A stretch of DNA of 64,000 bases from Mycobacterium sp. SMC-8 (lineage in GTDB: Bacteria > Actinomycetota > Actinomycetes > Mycobacteriales > Mycobacteriaceae): the NCBI RefSeq assembly GCF_025263565.1, contig NZ_CP079865.1:5828001-5892000 (forward strand), in the 5' to 3' direction. Each line of letters opens with the position of its first letter. Position 1 is the stretch's first letter. The notes beneath the pieces were generated by a model. The model made no database searches, was not told where the DNA came from, and was given only the letters and a program-made list of their open reading frames with translations. The position numbers were made by a program, and so were the translations under genes. This document shows, in pieces, positions 44,485 through 53,610 of this stretch.

Positions 44485-45861
44485 GTGTTCCGGGAAACCA
44501 CCCCAACAGACCCGGCGGAGGTCCCATTGACACCCGAAGTCGAGGACGCCTTGGCGTCCATGGCCGCAGTCAACAACGAGTTCTTCTATTGGATGTCGAT
44601 CGCGTTGATGATGCTCATCCACGCCGGCTTCCTCGCCTACGAGGTCGGCGCCTCGCGGTCGAAGAACGTGCTCGCCACGGCGATGAAGAACCTTCTGGCG
44701 CTGGCGACGATCGTCGCGTCGTTCTTCTTCGTCGGCTGGTTCCTCTACAACGCGATGCCCAGCGGCTTCATCGAGTTCAACGACGCGGCCAAGGCCGCGC
44801 TGCCGTGGGGCGACAACATGGGCCCGAACGTCGCGGACCCGGCCAGCGGCATCTTCTGGGGGGCGTTCGCGCTGTTCGCCGCCACCACCGGTTCGATCAT
44901 GTCCGGCGCTGTGCTGGAACGCATCCGGACCAGTGGGTTCCTGGTTCTGACCGTGCTCGTGGGGTCGGTGACCTGGATCATCGGGGCGGCGTGGGGCTGG
45001 CACGGCGCCGGTTGGATGCTGACCAAACTGGGCTTTCACGACGTCGGCGCCGCCGGTTGCGTGCACATGATCGCCGGCTTCGCGACCCTGGGCATCCTGA
45101 TCAACCTCGGCCCGCGCATCGGACGGTTCCTGCCGGACGGCAAGGCCATGACGATTCGCCCGCACAACCTGCCGCTGACCATGCTGGGCCTGATGTTGAT
45201 CTTCACCGGCTTCTTCGGCTTCCTGATGGGCTGTGTCATCTACGCCGGCGACGGGTTCAGCACGATCTATGCCAGCCCGACCACGTTGAGCGCGTTCGCC
45301 TTCAACACACTGATGGGTCTGGCCGGCGGCATCATCGGGGCCTACATGACCTCGCGCGGTGAACCGTTCTGGACCATCTCGGGTGGGCTGGCCGGCATCA
45401 TCGGGGTCGCGTCCGGCATGGACCTCTATCACCCCGCGCTGGCGTTCGTGCTCGCGCTGGGCGCCGGTGCGTTGATCCCCTACATCGGAAAGCTGTTGGA
45501 GAAGTTCAAGATCGACGACGTGGTCGGCGCCGTGGCGGTGCACGGCGGGGTCGGACTGTATTCGGTACTGATGGCCGGTGTGTTCCTGGCGGGCTACCCG
45601 AACACCGACGGCAACCCGTCGATCTCGCTGTGGGGCCAGGCGGTCGGTGCGGTGGTGTTCGCGGCGCTCGGCTTCATCCCCGCCTACCTCGTCTCGCTGG
45701 GGCTGAAGAAGGTTGGCCTGCTGCGGATTCCGAAGGAGGTCGAGGAACAGGGTCTGGACCTGAGCGAGGTGCCCGCGACGCCGTACCCGGAGGGCATCCC
45801 GTTGACGGTCATGCCCGTCAACGGCGGCAAGGCCCTCATCGGCGCAATGGAGGTGAAGTAG
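44485..45861 (+). CDS. amt: Ammonium transporter (Amt/MEP/Rh family)
   Basis: 458 residues, about 11 helices after a hydrophilic N terminus with no clear signal peptide. Typical sites: MSGAVLERIRTSGFLV near 136-151, the HGAGW and AAGCVHMIAGFATLG stretch near 173-200, and the second pore His in VGAVAVHGGVGLYSVL near 347-362. Amt conducts ammonium and, weakly, methylammonium. GTG 44485 is the start I support. No glnB/glnD is adjacent, unlike the glnB-linked amt of mycobacteria, so this is probably a second paralogue. A small membrane protein follows with no gap, and an N-demethylase operon lies downstream on the other strand. Confidence 0.92.
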   Translation: MFRETTPTDPAEVPLTPEVEDALASMAAVNNEFFYWMSIALMMLIHAGFLAYEVGASRSKNVLATAMKNLLALATIVASFFFVGWFLYNAMPSGFIEFNDAAKAALPWGDNMGPNVADPASGIFWGAFALFAATTGSIMSGAVLERIRTSGFLVLTVLVGSVTWIIGAAWGWHGAGWMLTKLGFHDVGAAGCVHMIAGFATLGILINLGPRIGRFLPDGKAMTIRPHNLPLTMLGLMLIFTGFFGFLMGCVIYAGDGFSTIYASPTTLSAFAFNTLMGLAGGIIGAYMTSRGEPFWTISGGLAGIIGVASGMDLYHPALAFVLALGAGALIPYIGKLLEKFKIDDVVGAVAVHGGVGLYSVLMAGVFLAGYPNTDGNPSISLWGQAVGAVVFAALGFIPAYLVSLGLKKVGLLRIPKEVEEQGLDLSEVPATPYPEGIPLTVMPVNGGKALIGAMEVK

Positions 45862-46080
45862 ATGTTCAGCCCGATCGACAGCTATGAGGACGCCGGGGTG
45901 GTGTTCACGTTCGGCGGCTACTCCGTGGGAGTCTGGCTGTGCTTCCTGCTGGCGGTGATGTTGTTCGTCGGGTTCTTCGTTCGGATGATCCAGCACGAGA
46001 ACAAGGCGTACAACGCGATCATCGAACATCAACCGGTGGAGCCGGGACCGGCGGCCGAAGGAGAACCGACCCCCTACTGA
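45862..46080 (+). CDS. 72-residue single-pass membrane protein encoded directly after amt
   Basis: The ATG follows the amt stop with no intervening base. The protein has a short N terminus (MFSPIDSYEDAGVVFTFGGY), one hydrophobic helix at about 22-42 (VGVWLCFLLAVMLFVGFFVRM) and a Pro/Glu-rich cytosolic tail. I do not recognise a family by motif. Direct coupling to amt suggests a subunit or regulator of the transporter. The next feature is a strong terminator, so amt and this gene form a two-gene operon. Confidence 0.75.
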   Translation: MFSPIDSYEDAGVVFTFGGYSVGVWLCFLLAVMLFVGFFVRMIQHENKAYNAIIEHQPVEPGPAAEGEPTPY

Positions 46081-46124
46081 GCGCCGCAATGCGCGTGCGG
46101 TCACCGGCCGCTCGCGAGCACAGA

Positions 46125-46163
46125 CAGAATCGCCCGAATCCGTTGTGGATTCGGGCGATTCTG
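46125..46163. terminator. Strong hairpin terminator between convergent operons
   Basis: CAGAATCGCCCGAATCC (46125-46141) and its exact reverse complement (46147-46163) flank a GTTGT loop: a perfect 17-bp stem. It lies 45 bases after the amt operon and 40 bases after the stop of the convergent N-demethylase operon, so it can serve both. No U-run follows, as is usual in mycobacteria. Confidence 0.8.
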
Positions 46164-46202
46164 CGTCCGCAGGGCGCACGGGGTGCCGCCGTCGGCCGAC
46201 CT

Positions 46203-47180
46203 TCAGCCGGCGTTGCGCAGCCACTGCACCGCACGGTCGCGGTAGGCGATGATGCCCTTGTATTCGGCCATGTCCGCGGGCAGGTCGGCCAGCACCGCCG
46301 CGGTGGCCTGCCGCCACGGGTCGAATGCGACCAGGTCGGCCAGCGGGAGCAGATAGGTACGGATCAGGAAACAGACCGATCCCGACTCCGGCAGGCGGAT
46401 CAGATGCTGCACCTCGACGCGCAGGTGCACCAGACGTCCGAACTGCTCGTCAGGGACGGTCTGGATCGTGGTCCGGTCCGGGCCCCACTCGTGGTAGCGC
46501 TCGGTCGAAACGTCGAGGCGGCGACCGACGGTCAACGTCCAGTTGGTGCGCCGATAGGTCTCCCCGGGCTGCAACCGCATCAGGAACTCCCGGGCGCGGG
46601 TGATCACGCCCGTTGCACGCAACCGCGGTACAGGTCCGTGGATCTCCAGGAACGTCATGCCCACGTCGAACCCGAACGACCAGTCGGCGGCGAAGGTCAC
46701 CACGCCGGCATCGCCGAACAGATCCCCGTCGCGCTGGTCGAGCAGCACGATGTCCTCCTGGACCTGCGCGGCGATGTAGGCCAGCGGCTCGGCGGGCAGG
46801 GTCGCGTCGTCACCGACGACGAAATCCTGCACCAGGCCCAGCCGGTCGTTGCGCCAGCGCCACCCGGCGCCGTGCCGTTGCACGGACATGACATCCGGGT
46901 ACGCCGCCGCCATCTCACGCATCAATGTCAGCATCGCATCCCAGCACGCCGGCCGCATGTGCGCCAGCACCGCGTACCTGCTCGGATCGGCAGCCAGAAT
47001 CGTTGCGCGCTCAGCCAGTTCGCGCTCGTATTCGCTGTCGATGTCGACCACCCGCTCCCCCCACCCTCCGGCCGGGGTCGGCACCACCGCACCTGCCGGC
47101 TCCACATTGGTGCTGTACCGATACTGGTCGGTGGCGAACGGGAACGGGAACGTCGCGATAAGGTCGGGCGCCGAGATCAC
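46203..47180 (-). CDS. Heme-dependent oxidative N-demethylase (DUF3445), DmmD-like
   Basis: 325 residues of the DUF3445 family, which binds heme and oxidatively removes a methyl group from amines such as dimethylamine. It starts FPFPFATDQYRYSTNVEPA and carries AYPDVMSVQRHGAGWRWRN near 93-111, EDIVLLDQRDGDLFGDAGVVTFAADWSFG near 142-170, and RRTNWTLTVGRRLD near 211-224. GTG 47180 overlaps the stop of the reductase (GTGA). With the reductase and the zinc-ribbon protein upstream it rebuilds a Dmm-type dimethylamine monooxygenase. Substrate specificity in mycobacteria is not known to me. Confidence 0.85.
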   Translation of the reverse strand: MISAPDLIATFPFPFATDQYRYSTNVEPAGAVVPTPAGGWGERVVDIDSEYERELAERATILAADPSRYAVLAHMRPACWDAMLTLMREMAAAYPDVMSVQRHGAGWRWRNDRLGLVQDFVVGDDATLPAEPLAYIAAQVQEDIVLLDQRDGDLFGDAGVVTFAADWSFGFDVGMTFLEIHGPVPRLRATGVITRAREFLMRLQPGETYRRTNWTLTVGRRLDVSTERYHEWGPDRTTIQTVPDEQFGRLVHLRVEVQHLIRLPESGSVCFLIRTYLLPLADLVAFDPWRQATAAVLADLPADMAEYKGIIAYRDRAVQWLRNAG

Positions 47181-48127
47181 AGCGCCAACTCCAGGCTCTG
47201 GCCCCGGGCCCGGGACACACAGGCCATCATCGAATCCCCCGCATTCTTCTCGTCGTCGGTCAGGTACAGGTCGCGGTGCTCGATGACCCCGCCCGACACC
47301 GGAATTCGACACTCTCCGCACACGCCCCGGCGGCAGAGGTTGGGCACTTCGATCCCGCGTCCTTCGAGCGCGTCGAGCAACGAAACACCGGCATCGACGG
47401 TGAACTCCTCCGCGTCGGAGGACAGCCGCACCGCGAACGGTTCGCCCGGATCGAGTGCGTCGATTCCGAAGTGCTCGACGTGGATACGGCTGGCCGGCCA
47501 CCCTAGTTCGACCGCGGAGGCCGTGACGACGTCGATGAAACCGGCCGGGCCACACACGTAAAGGTGCGTTCCGAGCGGCTGATCGGCCAGGCTCGCGGTC
47601 AACTCGGCGACGAGATCGGCACGGCGGGTGTGGATCGACACGTGCTCGGTGAGCTCGCGGACGAGATCGGCGTAGACGCCCCGGCCGCGACGGTGGATGT
47701 AGAGCAGTCGCGCATCGCGACCCCACAATCGAGCGCTGCGCAGATGCGAGACCATAGGCGTGATGCCGATCCCCGCCGCTACCAACAGATGTCGGCGGGC
47801 CCGCAGGATCGGGGGGAACGCGCTGCGTGGCGGACGGGCTAGCACCGTGTCACCCGGGGTGAGCTCGTCATGGATCCAGCGTGAACCGCTCGGAGCACCG
47901 TCGCGACCTGCCCGCAACACCGAGATCACATAGGCCGCAGGTGCGGTGGCCTCGCCGGTCAGCGAGTAGGCGTTGACCGGCGACCCCGGTCCTGCGCACT
48001 CCACGACGAGGTGACTGCCGGGAGTGAACGACGGCAGCGCACCCCCGTCGGGGTCGACCAGTGTCAGGGTCCGGATACCGTCGAAGGTGTCGTCGACCGC
48101 GGCGACGGCGAGCCTGCGCATGTTCAC
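47177..48127 (-). CDS. PDR/VanB-type FMN oxidoreductase with C-terminal ferredoxin, DmmB-like
   Basis: 316 residues in three parts: flavin-binding barrel (YSLTGEA near 53-59, then the GSRWIHDELTPGD segment), NAD-binding domain (LLVAAGIGITPMVSHLR near 111-127, YVCGPAGF near 190) and a plant-type [2Fe-2S] ferredoxin (CRRGVCGECRIPVSGG near 262-277, with the last Cys in MMACVSRA). It passes electrons from NAD(P)H to the heme enzyme encoded next. GTG 48127 overlaps the previous stop (GTGA); ATG 48121, two codons later, is the alternative. Confidence 0.88.
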   Translation of the reverse strand: MNMRRLAVAAVDDTFDGIRTLTLVDPDGGALPSFTPGSHLVVECAGPGSPVNAYSLTGEATAPAAYVISVLRAGRDGAPSGSRWIHDELTPGDTVLARPPRSAFPPILRARRHLLVAAGIGITPMVSHLRSARLWGRDARLLYIHRRGRGVYADLVRELTEHVSIHTRRADLVAELTASLADQPLGTHLYVCGPAGFIDVVTASAVELGWPASRIHVEHFGIDALDPGEPFAVRLSSDAEEFTVDAGVSLLDALEGRGIEVPNLCRRGVCGECRIPVSGGVIEHRDLYLTDDEKNAGDSMMACVSRARGQSLELAL

Positions 48128-48669
48128 GACGCCACCTGCTGCTCGGCGTCGGCCATGTACCCCAGGTGGGCACCCTGCAGCCTCGAAACATGGTAGTGCA
48201 CAACTATATTGCGCGCACACCCGGCGCACACCAGGACGTCCTCCAGAGCCACGGAGGCGGTGGTGACCGTCCGGCAGTGCACGCAACGCACCGCGCGCCG
48301 GGCTACCTCGGTCGAGCCGACGGTCATCTCGTCGTCGGCGACACCGGCCGCGAGGGCCTCGGCCCGCACCTTGAGACAGGCACTCGCCGGACCGGCGATC
48401 ATCAGGCGCCACCCCACCCGGGCGTCGGCGAGATCCCGGCGCAGCGCCGTACACGCCGACTCGCCGTCGTCACCGTCAGGCGTCGGATGCAGACGGACCT
48501 CGGATTGGGCTGACACAGCGGCGATCTCAGCGCTCCAGCGCTGAGCGACCTGCATCCCGGCGGCGCCGATCGCGATGATCGTCCAGCACCGACCGGAGAG
48601 GTCGGCGGCCGGTTGGGTCGGCCGCACCGCCCATTCGGGCACACTGGTCAGCTCGAGCGCAGGTCTCAT
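48124..48669 (-). CDS. DmmA-like subunit with zinc-ribbon C terminus
   Basis: 181 residues. The N-terminal part (about 1-115) has a Rossmann-like alternation (TIIAIGAAGMQVAQRW); the C-terminal part carries two CxxC pairs, CVHC near 128-131 and CAGC near 147-150, and ends HVSRLQGAHLGYMADAE, the pattern of the dimethylamine monooxygenase subunit DmmA C-terminal domain. It is the first gene of the three-gene operon. ATG 48669 has GGAGGG five bases upstream. Its exact role in the complex is not known. Confidence 0.8.
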   Translation of the reverse strand: MRPALELTSVPEWAVRPTQPAADLSGRCWTIIAIGAAGMQVAQRWSAEIAAVSAQSEVRLHPTPDGDDGESACTALRRDLADARVGWRLMIAGPASACLKVRAEALAAGVADDEMTVGSTEVARRAVRCVHCRTVTTASVALEDVLVCAGCARNIVVHYHVSRLQGAHLGYMADAEQQVAS

Positions 48670-48678
48670 GACACCCTC

Positions 48679-48688
48679 CGGTATACCG
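48679..48688. promoter_or_regulatory. Palindrome at the N-demethylase operon start
   Basis: Perfect 10-bp palindrome CGGTATACCG, nine bases before ATG 48669 and touching its ribosome binding site. It could be an operator, or part of a hairpin that covers the site. Confidence 0.3.
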
Positions 48689-48773
48689 ACGGTTGACGGG
48701 GTTGCCGTTCAGGAAACCAGCGGTGCGTTTCGGCCGTGTGACCGCGCTGTCTCGTCCACTTGACGCATATCGC

Positions 48774-48779
48774 TAGGGT
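48774..48779 (+). promoter_or_regulatory. -10 box of the FAD monooxygenase gene
   Basis: TAGGGT six bases before ATG 48786, giving a leaderless transcript. Confidence 0.45.
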
Positions 48780-48785
48780 CGGTGC

Positions 48786-49952
48786 ATGTCGGGGCACACC
48801 ATCGTGATCGGCGCCGGAATCGCCGGTCTCGCGGCGGCCGTCGCGCTGCGGCACTGCGGGCACGACGTGACGGTGCTGGAACAACGCACCGACGTGAGTT
48901 CGGGCGCGGGCATCAGCATCTGGCCGAACGCGCTGGCCGCACTGGACCGCATCGGCCTTGGGGAGGACGTCAGGCGCGCCGGCGGACGCGTGACCGCCGG
49001 CGCGATCCGCTGGCGCGACGGCTCGTGGCTGCGCCGCCCCTCGGCGCAGCGGATCGTCACCGCGCTCGGTGAGCCCCTGGTCGTCGTGCGACGGTCGGCG
49101 CTGACCGACATTCTTGTGAACAGCTTGCCCCCGGGGACCGTGCGGACCGGGACGGCGGTGACGGGGGTGTCGATCGCCGAGTCCTCGGTGCAGCTCACCT
49201 TGTCAGACGGCGGCGTCCGCGACGCCGACGCGGTGGTTGGCGCCGACGGGGTGAACTCGACGCTGGCGCGCACGCTCAACGGCCCGCTGCGCAGCCGATA
49301 CGTCGGGTACACCGCATGGCGAGGCGTCGCGGCATACCGGCTGGATCCGGCGCTGGCCGGCGAGACCATGGCGGCGGGCACCGAGGTCGGACATGTCCCG
49401 CTCGGCCCCGACCACACTTACTGGTTCGCCACCGAACGCGCCCCCGAGGGCAGCAGAGCCCCGGGCGGCGAACATGCCTACCTGAGCGCGAAGCTGTCCG
49501 GATGGGCTGATCCGATCCCGGCGCTGCTGGCGGCGACGGATCCGGCCGACCTTCTGCGCAACGACCTCTACGACCGCGCCCAACCCGACCACTGGTCTCG
49601 CGGCCCGACCGTGATCATCGGCGACGCCGCCCATCCGATGCGACCGCACCTGGGACAGGGCGGCTGTCAGGGCCTGGAGGACGCGGCGATCCTGGCGAGG
49701 TTCGTCGAGTTGTGCCCCGACCTGCCGACCGCGTTCGCGAAATTCGCGGTGTTTCGCAAGAAGCGGGTGCGCCCGCTGGTGCGTGAATCCGCCGCGATCG
49801 GCCGCATCGTCAATCTGCGGCCGGCGGCGCTCAGCGGCCTCGCCAGCCGGGCGAGCACGCTGATCCCGGAGTGGGCGGTGACGCGCCACCTGGCCTCGAT
49901 CGCAGCCGGTGCCGCCTTTGTCCTGCCCACTGTCCGCGACGCGGCCGGCTGA
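48786..49952 (+). CDS. FAD-dependent monooxygenase (PHBH/UbiH-type)
   Basis: 388 residues, a class A flavin monooxygenase. Motifs: VIGAGIAGLAAAVALR at 7-22, the DG-type motif DAVVGADGVNSTLART near 147-162 and the GD motif VIIGDAAHPMRPHLGQGG near 277-294. The substrate is unknown; relatives include salicylate- and 6-hydroxynicotinate-type hydroxylases and carotenoid-like enzymes. It is divergent from the N-demethylase operon (116-bp gap) and convergent with the Rpf gene (31-bp gap). Confidence 0.88.
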   Translation: MSGHTIVIGAGIAGLAAAVALRHCGHDVTVLEQRTDVSSGAGISIWPNALAALDRIGLGEDVRRAGGRVTAGAIRWRDGSWLRRPSAQRIVTALGEPLVVVRRSALTDILVNSLPPGTVRTGTAVTGVSIAESSVQLTLSDGGVRDADAVVGADGVNSTLARTLNGPLRSRYVGYTAWRGVAAYRLDPALAGETMAAGTEVGHVPLGPDHTYWFATERAPEGSRAPGGEHAYLSAKLSGWADPIPALLAATDPADLLRNDLYDRAQPDHWSRGPTVIIGDAAHPMRPHLGQGGCQGLEDAAILARFVELCPDLPTAFAKFAVFRKKRVRPLVRESAAIGRIVNLRPAALSGLASRASTLIPEWAVTRHLASIAAGAAFVLPTVRDAAG

Positions 49953-49983
49953 CCGCCGGGTCGTGCTCGGCGCGGCTCTCCGG

Positions 49984-50520
<537 letters not shown>

Positions 50521-50680
50521 TCAAGGCCCGCAGTGAAGTGGTGGAGCTTTCACGACGCGGTTACCTGCACTGTCGAGTGATGCGCATCACCTGTTAGCGA
50601 AGAGACGAAAGTTTTAACAGTTACTTATCTGACGTAAGAGGCGTCTGAGAAGGACGGCGCCAGAGGGGCAGAAGAAACGA

Positions 50681-50711
50681 GAAGCGGTGCCGACGGGGTC
50701 GGCACCGCTTC
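50681..50711 (-). terminator. Terminator after the RpfE-like gene
   Basis: GAAGCGGTGCCGAC, loop GGG, and the exact complement: a perfect 14-bp stem, 20 bases after the stop at 50732. On the minus strand a pyrimidine-rich TCGTTTCTTCT follows. The two rpf genes are therefore probably separate transcripts. Confidence 0.8.
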
Positions 50712-50731
50712 TTGGTCGCGTTCGTCGGCGG

Positions 50732-51118
<387 letters not shown>

Positions 51119-51166
51119 TCACACGGGTGTGATGCCTGCACAGCAGGCGGTGATTTGGGTTGCGCC

Positions 51167-51833
51167 GTCTCGGTCAGGCACAACAGGGGAGGTCACCTGG
51201 AGACCTCGCCGGATCGGAAAACCCGACGGCCCGGACGACCGACTCGGCCGCCCCGGCCCCACTCACACGCTGGTTCGTGGTTTTGAGTTATTTGCTCCGT
51301 AAGAAGCTGTTTGGGACCGTACAAAGCGATCCGGCCAAAGTCATATCGCCGGAGAACGTGTCGCACGCAGATCACGGAATGATCACGACGGGGAGCGTTC
51401 GCCGTCCGTGCAGGTCAGATGGATGTTTGACGCAGGGGTCAGGACAGACCGCCAGTCCGGCGAAAGTGAGTCAAATCACCGGCTTTTTGTGAGCTGGACC
51501 ACTTGCGTCGCGGACCGCAGACCGCTCAGAGTCGCCGCATCGCACGCAAGAAGCCTTGATCGGCTTGTCGATGCGCCCGTCGCGGGCGAGTCGGTTCGCT
51601 GGCCCGGGGCGATCACCGCTTCCCTGCCATCATCTAATTCCCCTTTCCTGCAACCGATTTCGATGGACGTCAGTGAACCACCGCAGCCCGGCGCACAGCC
51701 CCCTCGGCCGAATCCTCTTGCAGGTTAGCCGTGTTCGCTGCGGCACGACTTGGGTCGACCAGCGGCCGAAGCACCCCCCGGACACCAAACCGAGACGCCG
51801 GCAACGAATACGGGTACCGTCTCTAATTCCGGC
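51167..51833. repeat. 667-bp direct repeat, copy 1 (left of the IS1634-family element)
   Basis: Identical to 53611-54277 except for four single-base differences and no gaps (offset 2444 throughout). It stops exactly where the IS begins. It contains the region upstream of the RpfE-like gene, including a hairpin GAGGTC-n7-GACCTC at 51189-51207 and the arms GAGACG/CGTCTC near its right end. The 106-codon frames in it do not look like genes. The most likely origin is a very long target duplication made on insertion. Confidence 0.9.
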
Positions 51834-53610
51834 CCGAGTTGGGTCATTTGGCTTAGTGCCTTGAATTCTCGGCGTTCAGTGCGTTGAGGATTGCGTTGAC
51901 CTCGGTGTTTAGGGCTGGCGGGTAGGTGGCGATGACGCCGTTGAGGTCGATGGTGGCTGATCGCAGGGGTTTGAGGGTGCGTAGGAATCGGCGCAGTGAC
52001 AGGCCGGTGCGGGTCTGGACTTCGCGGCTGACGGCCAGGGCGGTGAACACGATGGTCAGGTGGGCTTCGATGGCGTCGCGGGTGCGGGCGAACATGGGCC
52101 GGGCAGCGAGGTCGGATTTGGACATCCGGAAGGACGCCTCGACGTGCCAGAGGTCGTGGTAGCTGGCGATCACTTCGGTCGCGGGCATCAGTGCGGCGTC
52201 GATGTTGGTGACGTAGCCCTTGAGCCCGACCAAGCGGCGGGCGCGCTGCAACGACGCCTCGTCAAATTCTTGGGAACCGTTGCAGTTCTTGATGAACCGC
52301 GGTACCCGCGCGGCTTTCTCGCCGGCGACGACCGCGCGGGCCTTGTTCTCCTGCAGGTTGAGCGTCTTGGTGTCGCGCACCGCGCGTTTGGTCGAGTACG
52401 CCCACACCGCCCGCCAGGACTTGGTGTGGGTCGCCGGATCCCAGACGGGCTCGGCTTTGCGCTTGGGGTCGCTGGTCTTGGTCGCGGTGCCGCGTCGATC
52501 GCGTGGGGTGATGGTGTCGATGATCTGGCCATCGGTGAAGAAGTCGCCGTGCCAATGGAAGTGCGAGGCCAGATCGTTGGGCGCTTTGGTAACCCTCGAT
52601 CCGACGATGAACCGCAACCCTGCCTCATCAAGTTCGCGCAGATTGCCGCTGGCCAGCATGCCCGCATCAGCGACGACGACAATGTCGGTGATCTCGTGGC
52701 GGGCTTGGAATGCCTTCACGATCGGCACGATCGTCAGAGTTTCGGCCTTGTTTCCTTCGAAACAGCCGATTTCCAAGGGGAATCCGCACCGATCGACCAG
52801 CAACCCGACCACGATCTGCGGGTCCACTCGGCGTTCCTTGGAGTACCCCACGCGGCGTAGGTCGTCTTCCTTGTCGGCCTCGAAATACAGGGTCGTGACG
52901 TCGTCAAGCACCAGGCTGACATCACCGGCGGTGCGGGCGTGGGCGAAACACGCTGCGGCGATCTGGTCGCGGTAACCACCACCGCGGGCACGGCGCAGGG
53001 TGCGCTTGCGGGTCGACAGTGACGCTGAGGTACGTCCCAGCTCGGCGAGGACCCGATCGGCGTCGAGCAGGCTGGTCGGCTCGACCACCCGGGCGATGAC
53101 CAGGTCACGGAAGACCTCATCGCCGACCGCGTCGTCGAACCCCAGGCTGGCATACACCTGCGCCAGGGCGTCATACAGCAGCCCGCTGCAGCTCTTGAGC
53201 ACCCGCGGCCGCACCACCAACTCCCGTACTGCGGATTCTCCAGCATCCTCGGTGAACAGCATGCCAGCTGGCGGTGGAACCATATGGGCCCGAACGGCTT
53301 TCAGCGTGATCCCCAGATCCAACTCGCCTTGGGTGTCATCGGCCAACAGCCGGCGGGCCTCCTCGAGCAGCAGACCCAGCTCGGCGTCATCACGCGCAGA
53401 GCCCACATGGCGCACGATCCGGCGGCGGCCATCGACGGATTCGGCGATCTGGACCGCGGTCGCGCCCGAGGCCGTGCGCACCCGCCGAATCCACACCATC
53501 CAGGCAGCCTACTGACCCAAATTAGTGCCTAGCAGGGGCACTAAGCGGAGACATCACCCCAGCTCAAGACACCGCCACCCTACAAAACTGACCAAAGTGA
53601 CCCAACTCAG
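51834..53610. mobile_element. IS1634-family insertion sequence (IS1549-like)
   Basis: A 1777-bp element. Its ends are inverted: left CCGAGTTGGGTCA, right read inward CTGAGTTGGGTCA, 12 of 13 matching. One transposase fills it. It is bordered on both sides, without a gap, by the 667-bp direct repeats. Members of this family, IS1634 of Mycoplasma mycoides and IS1549 of Mycobacterium smegmatis, are known for long and variable direct repeats on insertion, which fits well. Confidence 0.87.
51853..53499 (-). CDS. IS1634-family DDE transposase
   Basis: 548 residues. Catalytic residues can be placed in SLVLDDVTTLYFEA (Asp near 195), IVVVADAGMLASGN (Asp near 277) and YHDLWHVEASFRMSKSDL (Glu near 460). 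The N-terminal VWIRRVRTASGATAVQIAE is common to actinobacterial IS1634-group transposases. It is intact and of full length, so the element may be mobile. The stop TAA lies 19 bases from the left end; the start ATG 53499 lies about 110 bases from the right end. Confidence 0.92.
   Translation of the reverse strand: MVWIRRVRTASGATAVQIAESVDGRRRIVRHVGSARDDAELGLLLEEARRLLADDTQGELDLGITLKAVRAHMVPPPAGMLFTEDAGESAVRELVVRPRVLKSCSGLLYDALAQVYASLGFDDAVGDEVFRDLVIARVVEPTSLLDADRVLAELGRTSASLSTRKRTLRRARGGGYRDQIAAACFAHARTAGDVSLVLDDVTTLYFEADKEDDLRRVGYSKERRVDPQIVVGLLVDRCGFPLEIGCFEGNKAETLTIVPIVKAFQARHEITDIVVVADAGMLASGNLRELDEAGLRFIVGSRVTKAPNDLASHFHWHGDFFTDGQIIDTITPRDRRGTATKTSDPKRKAEPVWDPATHTKSWRAVWAYSTKRAVRDTKTLNLQENKARAVVAGEKAARVPRFIKNCNGSQEFDEASLQRARRLVGLKGYVTNIDAALMPATEVIASYHDLWHVEASFRMSKSDLAARPMFARTRDAIEAHLTIVFTALAVSREVQTRTGLSLRRFLRTLKPLRSATIDLNGVIATYPPALNTEVNAILNALNAENSRH

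Noticed and set aside
44455..46317. 620-codon minus-strand frame over amt
   Set aside because: Antisense to the clear amt gene; composition is that of a shadow and it runs through the terminator hairpin.
48760..48779. TTGACG at 48760-48765 as -35 box of the FAD monooxygenase promoter
   Set aside because: It is only eight bases from the TAGGGT box, much too close for a -35/-10 pair.
51408..51728. 106-codon frame in the 667-bp repeat, present again at 53852-54172
   Set aside because: It is duplicated only because the DNA is. There is no ribosome binding site or recognisable pattern, and three of the four differences between copies fall in it.
51560..51833. Possible c-di-AMP (ydaO-type) riboswitch on the minus strand, because such switches precede rpf genes in actinobacteria and the stretch has GGCTAACCTGCAAG- and GGGGGGTG-like pieces
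   Set aside because: The conserved core is only partly matched and the stretch is about 500-650 bases from the RpfE-like start. A covariance-model search (Rfam RF00379) would decide; without it I do not call it.
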